From CBDBZX01 sp965213645 (lineage in GTDB: Bacteria; Deinococcota; Deinococci; Deinococcales; Trueperaceae), in contig CBDBZX010000004.1 in the NCBI GenBank assembly GCA_965213645.1, positions 868,001 to 932,000 on the forward strand: a stretch of DNA of 64,000 nucleotides. The letters are read 5' to 3'. The notes under the pieces were generated by a model that saw only the letters and a program-made list of their open reading frames with translations, searched no databases and was not told where the DNA came from. Below, piece after piece: positions 35,535-44,380 of the stretch; within the stretch, counting starts at the first letter, position 1, and each line of letters starts with the position of its first letter. Made by a program: the position numbers and the translations under genes.

Positions 35535-36632
35535 TTAGCGGGCCTCGAGCCTCACTCCAATAACCTCTTCAAGCGTTTCTAGCTCGTTTACCTCTTGCTC
35601 CAACTTTAAGAGGTGACGCCGTAAAAAGGCGAGCACCGCATGTTTGACGATGTCGTGGGCGCGCTCTTTATCCCACACGGGGTCGCTCACATGCGCCCAC
35701 GCCGCTACGCTCAGGCGCGTCTCTGGCAGGCTCGGATTGGTGAAGAGGTTATGGCCGCCGCGCTCAAAGGTCAAGAGGTGAACCTCTTGCGATGAAACAT
35801 GCTCGAAGATGCGCCGCGCGTCGCGCTCGGAAGGTGCAACCGTGTCGAGTTCGCCAACCGCGACAAAGAGCGGCGCGGAAACCTGCGCAAGCGCCAAAAT
35901 CGGCGCGTTCCAAGGAGCCATGACGAACGCTGCTCGGAGACGTTCGTCGCCTTGCCAACCTTTTTGCTTACCTCTCGCAGACTCCAAACGCTCCCGAAAC
36001 CCGAGCGCGTAGCCGATATTATCCTGCCGATTCGAATTCGCGCTGAGCTGCTCGAAGTCCAACCCCGCACCGCAACTCGCCAGGGCTGTGTAGCCGCCGA
36101 ACGAATAGCCGATGATGGCGGCGTGTTCTGTGTTTGCAGTATCTTGAAACCTCTCCACATGAGCGAGTTCGTCCAGTATGAAGGGCACGTCGAGAGGTCG
36201 GTCCATGAGTCCAGAGACGTAGGCTTGACTGTCAAAGTCTGCGTAGGTCATAGCGGTCGCGTCAATGGCGGCGACGAAAAAGCCGTGTGAGGCTAAGTGC
36301 TCGCATAAATAAGTGGCTTGGAGCCTCGAGCCCGGCGCGCCGTGCGCGTAGATGACGGTTGGCGCGTTCTGTACGCTCGGCTCTCTACCTCTAAGTGCCC
36401 TTCCTGCAAAACTCACCGGCTCGCTGAGGCCGTGCCACCTCACGGGTCCATATTCGGTAGCTTCCTGTGTACCTTCTGGTACTTCAGTGGGATACCAGCA
36501 CTCAACAGTTAAGGGTCTCTCACGGGTTTTGTCGAAGAACTTCTCCGTGCGGACGCCGACGCCGTGCGGCCCGCGCTTAGCAAGAGGTAGCGCGTCAGGG
36601 CGCGGCGGCAACAGTACTTTGGCGTAATCCAT
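35535..36632 (-). CDS. Alpha/beta hydrolase of the dienelactone-hydrolase/PAF-acetylhydrolase type
   Basis: The protein has 365 residues. Oxyanion region VIYAHGAPGSRLQ, nucleophile elbow GYSFGGYTAL, acid in GELDTVAPSE and His in GGHNLF give a complete triad. No signal peptide is present, so it is cytoplasmic. The substrate is unknown. ATG 36632 follows an AGAGGT word 3 nt upstream, which may serve as ribosome binding site here. A 16-bp palindrome AAGAGGTGAACCTCTT lies inside the coding region near 35773. Confidence 0.8.
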   Translation of the reverse strand: MDYAKVLLPPRPDALPLAKRGPHGVGVRTEKFFDKTRERPLTVECWYPTEVPEGTQEATEYGPVRWHGLSEPVSFAGRALRGREPSVQNAPTVIYAHGAPGSRLQATYLCEHLASHGFFVAAIDATAMTYADFDSQAYVSGLMDRPLDVPFILDELAHVERFQDTANTEHAAIIGYSFGGYTALASCGAGLDFEQLSANSNRQDNIGYALGFRERLESARGKQKGWQGDERLRAAFVMAPWNAPILALAQVSAPLFVAVGELDTVAPSERDARRIFEHVSSQEVHLLTFERGGHNLFTNPSLPETRLSVAAWAHVSDPVWDKERAHDIVKHAVLAFLRRHLLKLEQEVNELETLEEVIGVRLEAR

Positions 36633-36654
36633 AACACCTCTTGTATCGGGTAGC

Positions 36655-37113
36655 TTATCCGTCCGTAAGTTCAGCTAAAGCGAGCGTCGTCCACTGCTCT
36701 ATCTCTTCGGTTAAGTCAAGCCCTGCTAAGTCAGCCTGAGCATACCAACCCAACGAGGGGTCGGTCTCCAACAACTTTCCGTCATACCCCGCTACGGGTT
36801 TGGCGAAGTAAATGAGGTCAATATGCTCGTGACCCTCCGCGATGGTCTCCAACTGAATCCCTCTCGGCCTCACAAGCTGTCTCGGAGAATGAACGTTCAG
36901 CGTCCGCTCGCCGACGAGTTCAACCATCACGCCAGATTCTTCCAACACCTCACGCACCGCCGCCTCGTCAGGCAGTTCGTCCTTCTCGATGTGCCCACCA
37001 CACGGAAACCACGCCTGCGACTTTTTATGCCAGTGCAAGAGCACGGACTCGCGCCACACGACAAAGGTGGTGGCGGTGAAGTCCCTGGTAGGTGCGTTTT
37101 CGGTCCGGTTCAT
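36655..37113 (-). CDS. Nudix hydrolase
   Basis: The protein has 152 residues. The Nudix box GGHIEKDELPDEAAVREVLEESGV is complete (G-x5-E-x7-RE-x2-EE-x-G, split here between CGGHIEKDE and AAVREVLEESGV). The substrate is not predictable; the group contains 8-oxo-dGTPase-like and general clean-up enzymes. It lies upstream of the hydrolase gene in the same direction. Confidence 0.87.
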   Translation of the reverse strand: MNRTENAPTRDFTATTFVVWRESVLLHWHKKSQAWFPCGGHIEKDELPDEAAVREVLEESGVMVELVGERTLNVHSPRQLVRPRGIQLETIAEGHEHIDLIYFAKPVAGYDGKLLETDPSLGWYAQADLAGLDLTEEIEQWTTLALAELTDG

Positions 37114-37144
37114 GAAGGAGTGGATACGCGGCGCTTCATCATGG

Positions 37145-37172
37145 CACTTAGCTTTTAGCTAAAAGCTAAGTG
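37145..37172. repeat. 28-bp perfect palindrome between miaB and the Nudix gene
   Basis: CACTTAGCTTTTAG is followed directly by its exact complement, and part of it (GCTAAAAGCTAA) repeats just to the right. A related sequence (GCTAAAAGCTAA) also lies at 56111-56124. It may act as a terminator for miaB. Confidence 0.5.
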
Positions 37173-37188
37173 CTAAAAGCTAACAACT

Positions 37189-38523
37189 TCATCCCGCCAT
37201 CATCAGCGGGACGGTCTCAACTTTATGACCTCTCGCCGTTCCGTAGAGCGTGTGCGGCGTCGCGGTGTCAATGTTGACCGTGTAGAGCCCCATCTTGCCC
37301 ACTTGACCTCTCGGCACTAACACCGTGTGGTTCTGGTCGGAATGTCCTACCACATAGTCGCCATCGGTTGCAGGCTCCCGGATGAGGACTTGCAACTCGC
37401 GACCCACCCAGCGCTGATTCTTAACGTATGACCAGTGCTTCTGGCGCTCAATCAGACGCTGCAACCTGTCCGTCTTCGCTTTGCGCGGCATGTCGTCGAA
37501 GTGGGTATAGGAGGGCGTACCAGGACGCGCTGAGTACATAAACATGTACGCGCTATCGTACTGCACCTCTTCATAAAGGGACAAGGTCTGCTCGAAATCT
37601 TCTTCGGTTTCACTGGGAAAACCCACGATGATGTCCGTTGAAATCACAACATCTTCGACCTTATCCTTGATTTCACGGATGATATTGAGGTAGCGCTCGC
37701 GGCGATATTCTCGAGCCATACGCCGTAAAACCTTGTCGCTGCCCGACTGCACGGGCAAGTGGATGTAGTTGCAGACGTTGGGCGTCTCCGCCATCGCGTC
37801 AATCACGTCAGACGTAAAGTTCATCGGGTGAGAGGTGGTGAACTTGACGCGGGGGATGCCCGTGCTCGCTACGAGCCGCAACAGCTCGGCGAAGGAGGGC
37901 AGGTCGTCACGGCCTAGACCATACGAGTTGACGTTTTGCCCCAAGAGGTAAATCTCCCGGACGCCCGCCGCTTTCATAGCGTGGGCTTCGGTCATAATCG
38001 ACTCAACCGAACGGCTCACCTCTGGACCTCTCGTTTGCGGCACGATGCAGTAGGTACAGTGGTGGTTGCAGCCGCGCATGATGGTTAAAAAGCCCGTTAA
38101 GGTGTGCGGCGCGGGCGTGATGACCTCATGGAGTGCGTCGCTGAACTCTAAGGAGCGAAAGCGCTCCTGCCCCTTTTCAACCGCGTCAATCGCAGGAATC
38201 ACATCGGTGATTGCACCAGGACCGATCAAGATGTCCACATCGAACTTCTCGGCGATCTCTTGACCCTCTTCTAACTGTGCCAAGCAGCCCATCAAGCCGA
38301 CCGTAAGCTCGCGCCCCGCTCGCTTCTCCTTGCGCAATTCACCTAAAAGCGTCACGACCTTTTCCACCGGCTTACCGCGCACGGCGCAGGTGTTCAGAAT
38401 AATCAGATTGGCATCTTGCGGGCTGTTCACGAGTTGATGCCCGCCCGCTACCAGTTCGGAGGTGATGGTGTGGGTGTCGTATTCGTTCATTTGACAGCCG
38501 TACGTTAGAATATGGGCTCTCAT
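37189..38523 (-). CDS. miaB: tRNA-2-methylthio-N6-isopentenyladenosine synthase MiaB
   Basis: The protein has 444 residues with the three MTTase domains. The N-terminal UPF0004 domain has Cys10 (YGCQMN), NTCAVRG and MGCLAQ for the second Fe-S cluster. The radical-SAM motif is RGCNHHCTYC, and a C-terminal TRAM domain follows. YGCQMNEYDT and LLGQNVNSYG mark MiaB rather than RimO or MtaB. It adds methylthio to A37 of tRNAs reading UNN codons. Confidence 0.95.
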   Translation of the reverse strand: MRAHILTYGCQMNEYDTHTITSELVAGGHQLVNSPQDANLIILNTCAVRGKPVEKVVTLLGELRKEKRAGRELTVGLMGCLAQLEEGQEIAEKFDVDILIGPGAITDVIPAIDAVEKGQERFRSLEFSDALHEVITPAPHTLTGFLTIMRGCNHHCTYCIVPQTRGPEVSRSVESIMTEAHAMKAAGVREIYLLGQNVNSYGLGRDDLPSFAELLRLVASTGIPRVKFTTSHPMNFTSDVIDAMAETPNVCNYIHLPVQSGSDKVLRRMAREYRRERYLNIIREIKDKVEDVVISTDIIVGFPSETEEDFEQTLSLYEEVQYDSAYMFMYSARPGTPSYTHFDDMPRKAKTDRLQRLIERQKHWSYVKNQRWVGRELQVLIREPATDGDYVVGHSDQNHTVLVPRGQVGKMGLYTVNIDTATPHTLYGTARGHKVETVPLMMAG

Positions 38524-38667
38524 GTGAGCACTCGTTTCATAGGTTGGTTCGGTAAAGCCTCGTTCATCGCCCTAGTAGTCTAACAGGCTCACGCGAAGAA
38601 GAGGTAGTGAGCCGTTAAAAGAGCGCGGAAAGTCATCTCCCGCGCTAAGTGTGATGGTCGCTGAGCC

Positions 38668-39087
38668 TTACTGCGCTTGAGGTGCTCGCTGAAAACGGTT
38701 GTCCAGCTCCTGAATGATGGTGTCGAGCATTCTATTGACGACGGAGTTGTCTCTGGGCAGGCCGCTCGTCGCGACTTGCGTCACCTCACCGTTTTGGATG
38801 GTGGTCAAGGTGAGGCTGACGGTATTTGCAGAGCCCGTAAGCGACCCGAGAATCTGCGAGTCAGGGCGCTTATCCGCGACGAGCGTGATGAAGTTGTCGC
38901 CGATCGTTTCGATGCCCAAAAAGTTGTATGCGCCGCCCGGTCTAAGTTGGGGACCGACCTGCGCGATTGCGCCGATAACTTCTGAGGACGGTGCGAGGTA
39001 GGGGATGGTGGGGCGGCCCGCAGCCGGGGCGCAGGCGGCTAAAACGGTGAGGACGAGAAGAAGGGACAAGGCACGGAATTGCTTCAT
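38668..39087 (-). CDS. Lipoprotein of unknown function
   Basis: The protein has 139 residues. Signal peptide with lipobox VLAAC; the mature part (about 120 residues) is beta-rich in appearance (SEVIGAIAQVG, NFITLVADKR). A GGAGGA ribosome binding site precedes ATG, so it is leadered. No family is recognised. Confidence 0.75.
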   Translation of the reverse strand: MKQFRALSLLLVLTVLAACAPAAGRPTIPYLAPSSEVIGAIAQVGPQLRPGGAYNFLGIETIGDNFITLVADKRPDSQILGSLTGSANTVSLTLTTIQNGEVTQVATSGLPRDNSVVNRMLDTIIQELDNRFQRAPQAQ

Positions 39088-39159
39088 AGGGTTCCTCCAC
39101 AGCAGAGAGTGAGCCTGGTGTGAGGCTGTGCCAAGTGTACCGGAGTTTTGACTCAGCGT

Positions 39160-39306
39160 CTACCATGAAGAGAGTTTTGCTAACTCATCTTGCTCCAACC
39201 TCTTTAGCGCCTCTTCCCAAGGGATGAGTTTGGCCCTGTGCCCTGTGTAGCGGGTATCGCCGCGCTCGAGCCTCGCAAGGCGCTCTTTACCCCAGTCCGA
39301 ACGCAT
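39160..39306 (-). CDS. Short frame behind lysJ, possible antitoxin-like remnant
   Basis: The frame has 48 codons, with an ATG 39306. It reads DWGKERLARLERGDTRY and then IPWEEALKRLEQDELAKL, helical and charged. The PWEE-A-x-RL ending recalls addiction-module antitoxins. The frame stays open upstream into the lysJ stop region, which suggests a truncated gene. No toxin partner is adjacent. It could also be chance coding. Confidence 0.35.
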   Translation of the reverse strand: MRSDWGKERLARLERGDTRYTGHRAKLIPWEEALKRLEQDELAKLSSW

Positions 39307-39329
39307 TTCATCAGCGGCGGACGTCGAGC

Positions 39330-40517
39330 CTACCCCACCTCTCCTAACACCCTCTCAAACCTCCTCACCACCTCATCCACCTCTTCCTCCGAAATAACAA
39401 GCGGTGGCACAAACCGAATCACCGTCGCCCCGGCATTGATGGTCAGCACGCCTGTGTCACGAAGCGCCGCAATATAAGGCGCAACTTTCTCTTTAAGCTC
39501 CACCCCGAGCATCAAACCAACCCCCCTTACCTCACGGATTTTCTCAGACTCTAAAGCCATCAGCGCCTTGCGAAAGTGATTACCGACGTGCTTGACGTGC
39601 TCCAAGAGGTCGCGCTCTTCAAATTCTTGCAACACGGCGAGCCCCGCCGCCGACGCCAGCGGATTGCCCCCAAACGTCGTGCCGTGTCCGCCTTTGGGCA
39701 TCCCGGCGGCGACCTCATCGGTCATGAGCAGTGCGCCAATCGGCACGCCGCCGCCTAAACCTTTGGCGAGCGTGACCATATCGGGTTCTAAGAGGTAGTG
39801 TTCCGACGCTAAAAACGCGCCCGTGCGCCCTACGCCAGACTGAATCTCATCCATGATGAGCATCGCACCAAAGTCTTCGGTCAGCTCGCGGGCGGCTTGC
39901 AAAAACTTGCGCGTCGCGGGGCGGATACCGCCTTCGCCTTGGATGGGCTCTAAGAAGACCGCCGCCGTCTCATCCGTCACAGCTTCCTCTAACTTCTCGA
40001 CGTTGTTAAAAGGGATAAAGTCCACCTCTTCGATGAGCTTGCCAAAAGGTTGACGGTACTTCTTCTCCCAAGTCAAGGAGACCGCGCCCATCGTCCGCCC
40101 GGAAAAGCCGCGCATCGCGGCGACGAAACGAGTTTTACCTGTGACGGCCCGCGCCCACTTCAGCGCCGCCTCGTTCACCTCAGAGCCAGAATTAGCGAGG
40201 AATACGCGGTTAAGTGGTGCAGGAACAAAGGTGAAGAGTTTGTCCAAGAAGTCCGCCCTGGTGTCGTTCCCGACGTTTTGCGCAAAGGCAATAAGCTTGC
40301 CCGCTTGCTCGGAGATGGCTTTTTGGAGCCTCGGGTTCGCGTGACCGATGCTCGCCACCGCGATGCCCGCCATGCAGTCTAAATACTCTTTGCCCTCCGC
40401 GTCCCAGAGTTTGACGCCGTCGCCGCGCACAAAGACGACATCGGGCTGCCACAGACCGGAATAGTGCTGCGCTTCGCGGTCTAAAATCTCTTGGGTACGG
40501 CTTCTCACTTGTGCCAT
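39330..40517 (-). CDS. lysJ: [LysW]-aminoadipate semialdehyde transaminase (ArgD/LysJ family)
   Basis: The protein has 395 residues, a class III PLP aminotransferase. The PLP lysine is in VTLAKGLGGGVPIGAL, with MDEIQSGVGRTG before it. It transaminates LysW-bound aminoadipate semialdehyde, the last step before LysK release. Assignment to LysJ rather than ArgD rests on the neighbouring lysZ and the LysW cluster; the enzyme may serve arginine synthesis as well, as in Thermus. RBS AAGGAG precedes ATG. It follows lysZ after 48 bp. Confidence 0.88.
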   Translation of the reverse strand: MAQVRSRTQEILDREAQHYSGLWQPDVVFVRGDGVKLWDAEGKEYLDCMAGIAVASIGHANPRLQKAISEQAGKLIAFAQNVGNDTRADFLDKLFTFVPAPLNRVFLANSGSEVNEAALKWARAVTGKTRFVAAMRGFSGRTMGAVSLTWEKKYRQPFGKLIEEVDFIPFNNVEKLEEAVTDETAAVFLEPIQGEGGIRPATRKFLQAARELTEDFGAMLIMDEIQSGVGRTGAFLASEHYLLEPDMVTLAKGLGGGVPIGALLMTDEVAAGMPKGGHGTTFGGNPLASAAGLAVLQEFEERDLLEHVKHVGNHFRKALMALESEKIREVRGVGLMLGVELKEKVAPYIAALRDTGVLTINAGATVIRFVPPLVISEEEVDEVVRRFERVLGEVG

Positions 40518-40565
40518 CCTGTGCTCCTTAGTGAAACCTCATGCACTAAAACCGAAAAATATACA

Positions 40566-41378
40566 CTACGATACTACCGTACCAACGCCTTCTAACGCCC
40601 GCCGCACCGAACCTTCACCTCTTGCGTCACCAAACACTACACGCTTCACGCCCCCTTGCACCGCCTCGGCTGCACCCAATACCTTCTTTTTCATACGATC
40701 TTGGGCGTACTCGAGATACCTCTCCACCTCTCCCGCTGGAATCTCTCTGATCAAGCTCGCCTCGTTGGGAAAGTTGCGCAGCAGGCCAGGCACGTTGGAG
40801 AGGAGCAAGAGGGCGTCCGCTTGGAGAGAGGTGGCGACAGCGGCGGCGGCTCTGTCACCGTCTACGTTGACGGCGACGCCGGAAAAGCTCGAGCCCGGCG
40901 GCGTCAAAACAGGCAAATAACCGTTTGAAAGGAGCAGTTCCAAAAGGTCCGTATTGACCTGCTCCACCGTCCCTGTGTGGTCTCCACGCAGCACCTTCGT
41001 CTTGCCGTTCTCGACACTGCGCACCTTATCTTTATGTTTTCCTTCAAAAATGCGCCCGTCCAAACCCGACAAGCCTACCGCGTTCACGTCCAACTTCTGC
41101 AAGCGCTCCACGATGCCCTTATTCACCTTGCCGCAGTAGACCATCTCGAAAATCTCCAGCGTTTCGCGGTCGGTGAAGCGGCTGGTGTAGCCGCTCGGTG
41201 AGGTGACGAACTTGGGCGGACGCCCCAATGCCTCAGCAACGCGGTTGGTTTCGGCGCTGCCGCCGTGGACTAAAACGAGCTTTTGCCCCTCTTGCCAGAG
41301 CGCCGCGATGTCTTCACAGAGCGCGTCATAGTCAATACCTGGTGAGCCGCCGACTTTAACGACGATCATAGAGGTCAT
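40566..41378 (-). CDS. lysZ: [LysW]-aminoadipate kinase
   Basis: The protein has 270 residues of the amino acid kinase family: IVVKVGGSPG, VLVHGGSAETN, SGYTSRFTDRETLE and VNVDGDRAAAAVATSL. The Y-T-S-R stretch in place of the N-acetylglutamate-binding residues of ArgB fits LysZ. It phosphorylates the LysW-bound aminoadipate side chain. ATG 41378 overlaps the stop of the upstream VapC gene as ATGA, with GGAG 8 nt upstream, so translation of the two is coupled. lysJ follows. Confidence 0.9.
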   Translation of the reverse strand: MTSMIVVKVGGSPGIDYDALCEDIAALWQEGQKLVLVHGGSAETNRVAEALGRPPKFVTSPSGYTSRFTDRETLEIFEMVYCGKVNKGIVERLQKLDVNAVGLSGLDGRIFEGKHKDKVRSVENGKTKVLRGDHTGTVEQVNTDLLELLLSNGYLPVLTPPGSSFSGVAVNVDGDRAAAAVATSLQADALLLLSNVPGLLRNFPNEASLIREIPAGEVERYLEYAQDRMKKKVLGAAEAVQGGVKRVVFGDARGEGSVRRALEGVGTVVS

Positions 41379-41782
41379 GGGAGAAGCTCCAGATAGCCGA
41401 GCGTCGGCGCTTGGACGAAGCTGAAGTGTTTGCGGTCTAGGGTCAAGACTCTTCTTATCTTGTGACGCTCAGCGAGCGCTACGATACTCGCATCTACAAA
41501 ACCGATATCGGCGTCGGCGTAGCGCTCCATCAACGCATAAGTAAGCTGAACATCTTGCAAGTCGGCGTTGAGAAACGGTATCTTTTCTTCCGCAACACCC
41601 GCTAAAAACCTCCTAGCAACCCGTGAACCGAACCGTATGCTCGCCAGATAATCCACTTCGCAGAGGATGGCACTAGGAACAAGTAAGTCGGGCAAGTAGC
41701 GCTTCGTCTCCTCGTGGAGCACGTGGCGCGTGTCTAAAAGTGCCATAACACCACTTGTATCAGCGAGAATCAGCGGAATCAT
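41375..41782 (-). CDS. VapC-type PIN-domain toxin (module 1)
   Basis: The protein has 135 residues. PIN acidic residues: D8 in LADTSG, E near 42 (SAILCEVDY), D near 94-98 (DIGFVDASIVALAE) and a late LTLDRKHF. It is a predicted RNase, neutralised by the antitoxin encoded just upstream with overlapping ends. Unusually its stop overlaps the lysZ start (ATGA), so toxin and lysine kinase share a transcript. Confidence 0.85.
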   Translation of the reverse strand: MIPLILADTSGVMALLDTRHVLHEETKRYLPDLLVPSAILCEVDYLASIRFGSRVARRFLAGVAEEKIPFLNADLQDVQLTYALMERYADADIGFVDASIVALAERHKIRRVLTLDRKHFSFVQAPTLGYLELLP

Positions 41783-42056
41783 CCTGTTCGCGGGCGTTCC
41801 ACTCCTTCATAACCCGCTCGTAGTCTTCCTCGATGAGCCTCCCCAGCAAAGCCTCATCCTCTTCTGCTGTATAGGCACCCTCGCTACTCGCTATGCCTAC
41901 CCAATCGGGCACTTCGAAAGGCTTTTTCTCAGCCTCTTCGACATGCTCATCGAGAACCTCACGGATGAGTTCAGCTTTCGAGCGCCCCTGCTGCTTTGCT
42001 AAGCGCGTAAGTTTTAAGTCGGTCGGCTCTTCTAAATACACTGTTGTCCGTTTCAT
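41760..42056 (-). CDS. Ribbon-helix-helix antitoxin (module 1)
   Basis: The protein has 98 residues. The N-terminus MKRTTVYLEEPTDLKLTRL followed by GRSKAELIREVLDEHVEEAE is a CopG/Arc ribbon-helix-helix fold; the acidic C-terminal tail would bind the toxin. ATG 42056 is chosen as it gives the canonical start. The stop overlaps the toxin start by 23 bp. It probably autorepresses the promoter upstream near 42060. Confidence 0.82.
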   Translation of the reverse strand: MKRTTVYLEEPTDLKLTRLAKQQGRSKAELIREVLDEHVEEAEKKPFEVPDWVGIASSEGAYTAEEDEALLGRLIEEDYERVMKEWNAREQDDSADSR

Positions 42057-42075
42057 GCCATATATGTTAGCACAC

Positions 42076-42516
42076 TTAGAGCGGCTCCCTCGCAACAGAA
42101 ACACGTTTCATCACCCTCTCGCTCGTCGCCCGCGCAAAGCCGAACTGCGCATAAAGCGCGTGCGCGTCTTTCGTACCGAGTTCCCAGCGACACGTCAAGA
42201 GGTCGGGACAACTCAGCACCGTTTTGACGAGCCATTTGCCTAGACCTCTTCCTTGGTAGGACTCCAACACAAACACATCCGCCAAATACGCATACGTCGC
42301 GTAATCCGTAATCACCCGAGCAAAACCAATTTGCTTCCCTTTTTGCTTCTTCTCGTCATAAAGCCCGAAACATTCGGAGTGCTGCAAAGACTTTTCGATG
42401 ACCTCTCTGGAGCGTCCTCGCGCCCAATACGAGCGGGAGAGGTAATCGGTGATGACGTGAGGCTCGAGCCGCCCCTTATCCGCACTGATGGTGAACTGTT
42501 CTCGCCTCACAACCAC
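42076..42516 (-). CDS. GNAT-family acetyltransferase
   Basis: The protein has 146 residues. The acetyl-CoA motif is FVLESYQGRGLGKWLVKTVL, and ALYAQFGFARA closes the fold. Its GTG start at 42516 overlaps the TAG stop of the upstream Uma2 gene, so the two are coupled. The substrate is unknown. Confidence 0.85.
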   Translation of the reverse strand: MVVRREQFTISADKGRLEPHVITDYLSRSYWARGRSREVIEKSLQHSECFGLYDEKKQKGKQIGFARVITDYATYAYLADVFVLESYQGRGLGKWLVKTVLSCPDLLTCRWELGTKDAHALYAQFGFARATSERVMKRVSVAREPL

Positions 42517-43073
42517 TAAAGATTGATGCCCTCGTAGACCTCTTCAACGCTGAGCACGATGTCAGGGCAGCCCAGCGGTACACGTCCTCCTTCTGTCACT
42601 TGTGCGTACTGCCAACGTCCGTTATCGTCAGGCCAGTAGCGCTCGACGAGCTTTTTATCCTGATGGACGATGACGTAAGTTTTAAGGCTCTCAATCTGCT
42701 TATATGCCGCAAACTTTTCACGTCTATCAATATGTTCGGTGCTTGTTGATAAGACTTCGACAAGTAAACAGGGCTCTGTTTCAAAGAGTGGATCGCCCTC
42801 CTCTTCGCGGCAGACCACCATTACATCAGGGTAGTAAAAGAGGTCATCGGCAGGGCGCACTTTGAAGTTTTCAGAGAGAACTTGGCAAGGTCTGTCTCTT
42901 GAAGCGCTCACGAGCGAAAAGACTAAATTGCTCACGATAAGGTTATGTCGCCTTGTCGCGCCAGCAAGCGCGTAGAGTGTTCCGGCAACGTATTCATGAC
43001 GTACGGGATTATCCTGTTCGAACTCGAGATACTCCTCCACATTCAAGAGGTAATTAAGCGGTGCTAGAGCCAT
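42516..43073 (-). CDS. Uma2-family (DUF820) putative endonuclease
   Basis: The protein has 185 residues. The core is clear: HEYVAGTLYALAGATRRHN, YYPDVMVVC, EPCLLVEVLSTSTEHIDRREKFAAY, matching the PD-(D/E)XK-like Uma2 family. ATG 43073 is chosen: a TATACT box ends 6 nt upstream (leaderless), and an upstream in-frame start would put that box inside the gene. It lies 15 bp after the YcaQ gene stop. Confidence 0.85.
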   Translation of the reverse strand: MALAPLNYLLNVEEYLEFEQDNPVRHEYVAGTLYALAGATRRHNLIVSNLVFSLVSASRDRPCQVLSENFKVRPADDLFYYPDVMVVCREEEGDPLFETEPCLLVEVLSTSTEHIDRREKFAAYKQIESLKTYVIVHQDKKLVERYWPDDNGRWQYAQVTEGGRVPLGCPDIVLSVEEVYEGINL

Positions 43074-43087
43074 ACGTTCAGTATAGT

Positions 43088-44266
43088 TTATCCTTTCGCC
43101 CCGGCTTGCCACGCCGCCCGCGTCTTTTTATCTAAACCTCTTGGCAGCTTGACCTTATCCGCATTCAGATACCTTTTGAACTTCCCAACCGCAGCTTCTA
43201 AAGAGGTCAGCGTCGCCGCGTCAGGCGTCACATCCTCTTCCCACCACCAGCGGAGGAGGTGCCAGGTGGTGCCGATGAGCCTCGAGTCGAACCGCGCCAC
43301 AAAACGGTCCCCATAGAAAACAGGTAAAACGTAGTAACCCCACTTCCGCTCCCTTTCGGGTTTGTAGACTTCCCAAATGTAGTCGAAGTCGAAGAGGTGA
43401 CGGAGCGCTTTTCTATCCCACATGAGGCTATCCAAGGGGGCGAGAAAGGTCATGCGAGGGTTGGCAAGAGGTTTCTCGAGACTCGCTAACACGTGAGGCA
43501 AAGCGTGATAGGTTTGGGTGTCTATCTCGAGCTTAACCAATTCTCCCTCTTCCACAAGCGCATCAACGAGAGGTCTTCGCGCCGCACCTTTAAGCGGTGC
43601 CCACAGCGCCGCGTCCGCGTTGGGTCTGAGGAGTCCGGTATTCTGATGACGGCGTAAAACGATGTGCCGGAGGCTTTCGTCCGCGCTGACCTCTTGCGCT
43701 AAATACCGCTCGGGGATGACCGCTCCCGGTAAACTGTAGACGTGCCGCCCCTTGTCGCGGTGATGGGTAACGGTTCGCCCGGTGTACCAAAGCGCCCTCA
43801 GGATATTTTTGACGAGCTTGGGGCCGTGCCAGGAGCCGCGCCAGTCCTCGATGTGGACTTGGTCAGTGAACTCTAAAGATGAGAGCGGACCTCTTGTGCG
43901 GAGTTCTCCCAATGTCACCTCAACCGCTTCTTGATGCGGCTCTAAAACCTGCTCCGACCAACGCGGCAAAAAATGTGCGTGATAAATCCTGCGGTGCGCC
44001 CAGTCAGAGACGGGCACCAAACACGCTTGCTTGTCCCAAGCGTCATAGATGAAACGTTCTCCAGTTCGGTAAGCAACCTCTTCCCAAGCGTTGACCCTGT
44101 AGTCTGGAACTCGAGCCTGTAAGACTAAATCGTGATTGCGTCCGACAGGGCTCAAGGGGTCGTACTGGACGCTGCCCAAACGCTCAAAGACGCCTTCGAT
44201 GTCAGTGTCTTCGAAGTGATAATTCGCCATGAGGCGGCGGGCGTCGGCTTTGGAGAGGTTCGGCAT
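43088..44266 (-). CDS. YcaQ/AlkX-type winged-helix DNA glycosylase
   Basis: The protein has 392 residues of the HTH_42 superfamily. LGSVQYDPLSPVGRNHDLVLQARV near residue 32 contains the catalytic Q-Y-D motif of YcaQ-like glycosylases. Three winged-helix domains are expected; the late RWWWEEDV segment is also typical. Family members remove alkylated bases or unhook crosslinks. The promoter is leaderless: TAGAAT, then the 6-nt spacer AGAGGT, then ATG. It lies between lysY and the Uma2 gene. Confidence 0.88.
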   Translation of the reverse strand: MPNLSKADARRLMANYHFEDTDIEGVFERLGSVQYDPLSPVGRNHDLVLQARVPDYRVNAWEEVAYRTGERFIYDAWDKQACLVPVSDWAHRRIYHAHFLPRWSEQVLEPHQEAVEVTLGELRTRGPLSSLEFTDQVHIEDWRGSWHGPKLVKNILRALWYTGRTVTHHRDKGRHVYSLPGAVIPERYLAQEVSADESLRHIVLRRHQNTGLLRPNADAALWAPLKGAARRPLVDALVEEGELVKLEIDTQTYHALPHVLASLEKPLANPRMTFLAPLDSLMWDRKALRHLFDFDYIWEVYKPERERKWGYYVLPVFYGDRFVARFDSRLIGTTWHLLRWWWEEDVTPDAATLTSLEAAVGKFKRYLNADKVKLPRGLDKKTRAAWQAGAKG

Positions 44267-44380
44267 ACCTCTATTCTAAGCGGTGCGCTACTCGCGTATG
44301 GAACCATGTAAAGTCCGTAGGAGAGGCAAGTGAACATCTGCGTCCACACAGATTTTTTTTATTTTACGCGCTTCGGGAAG

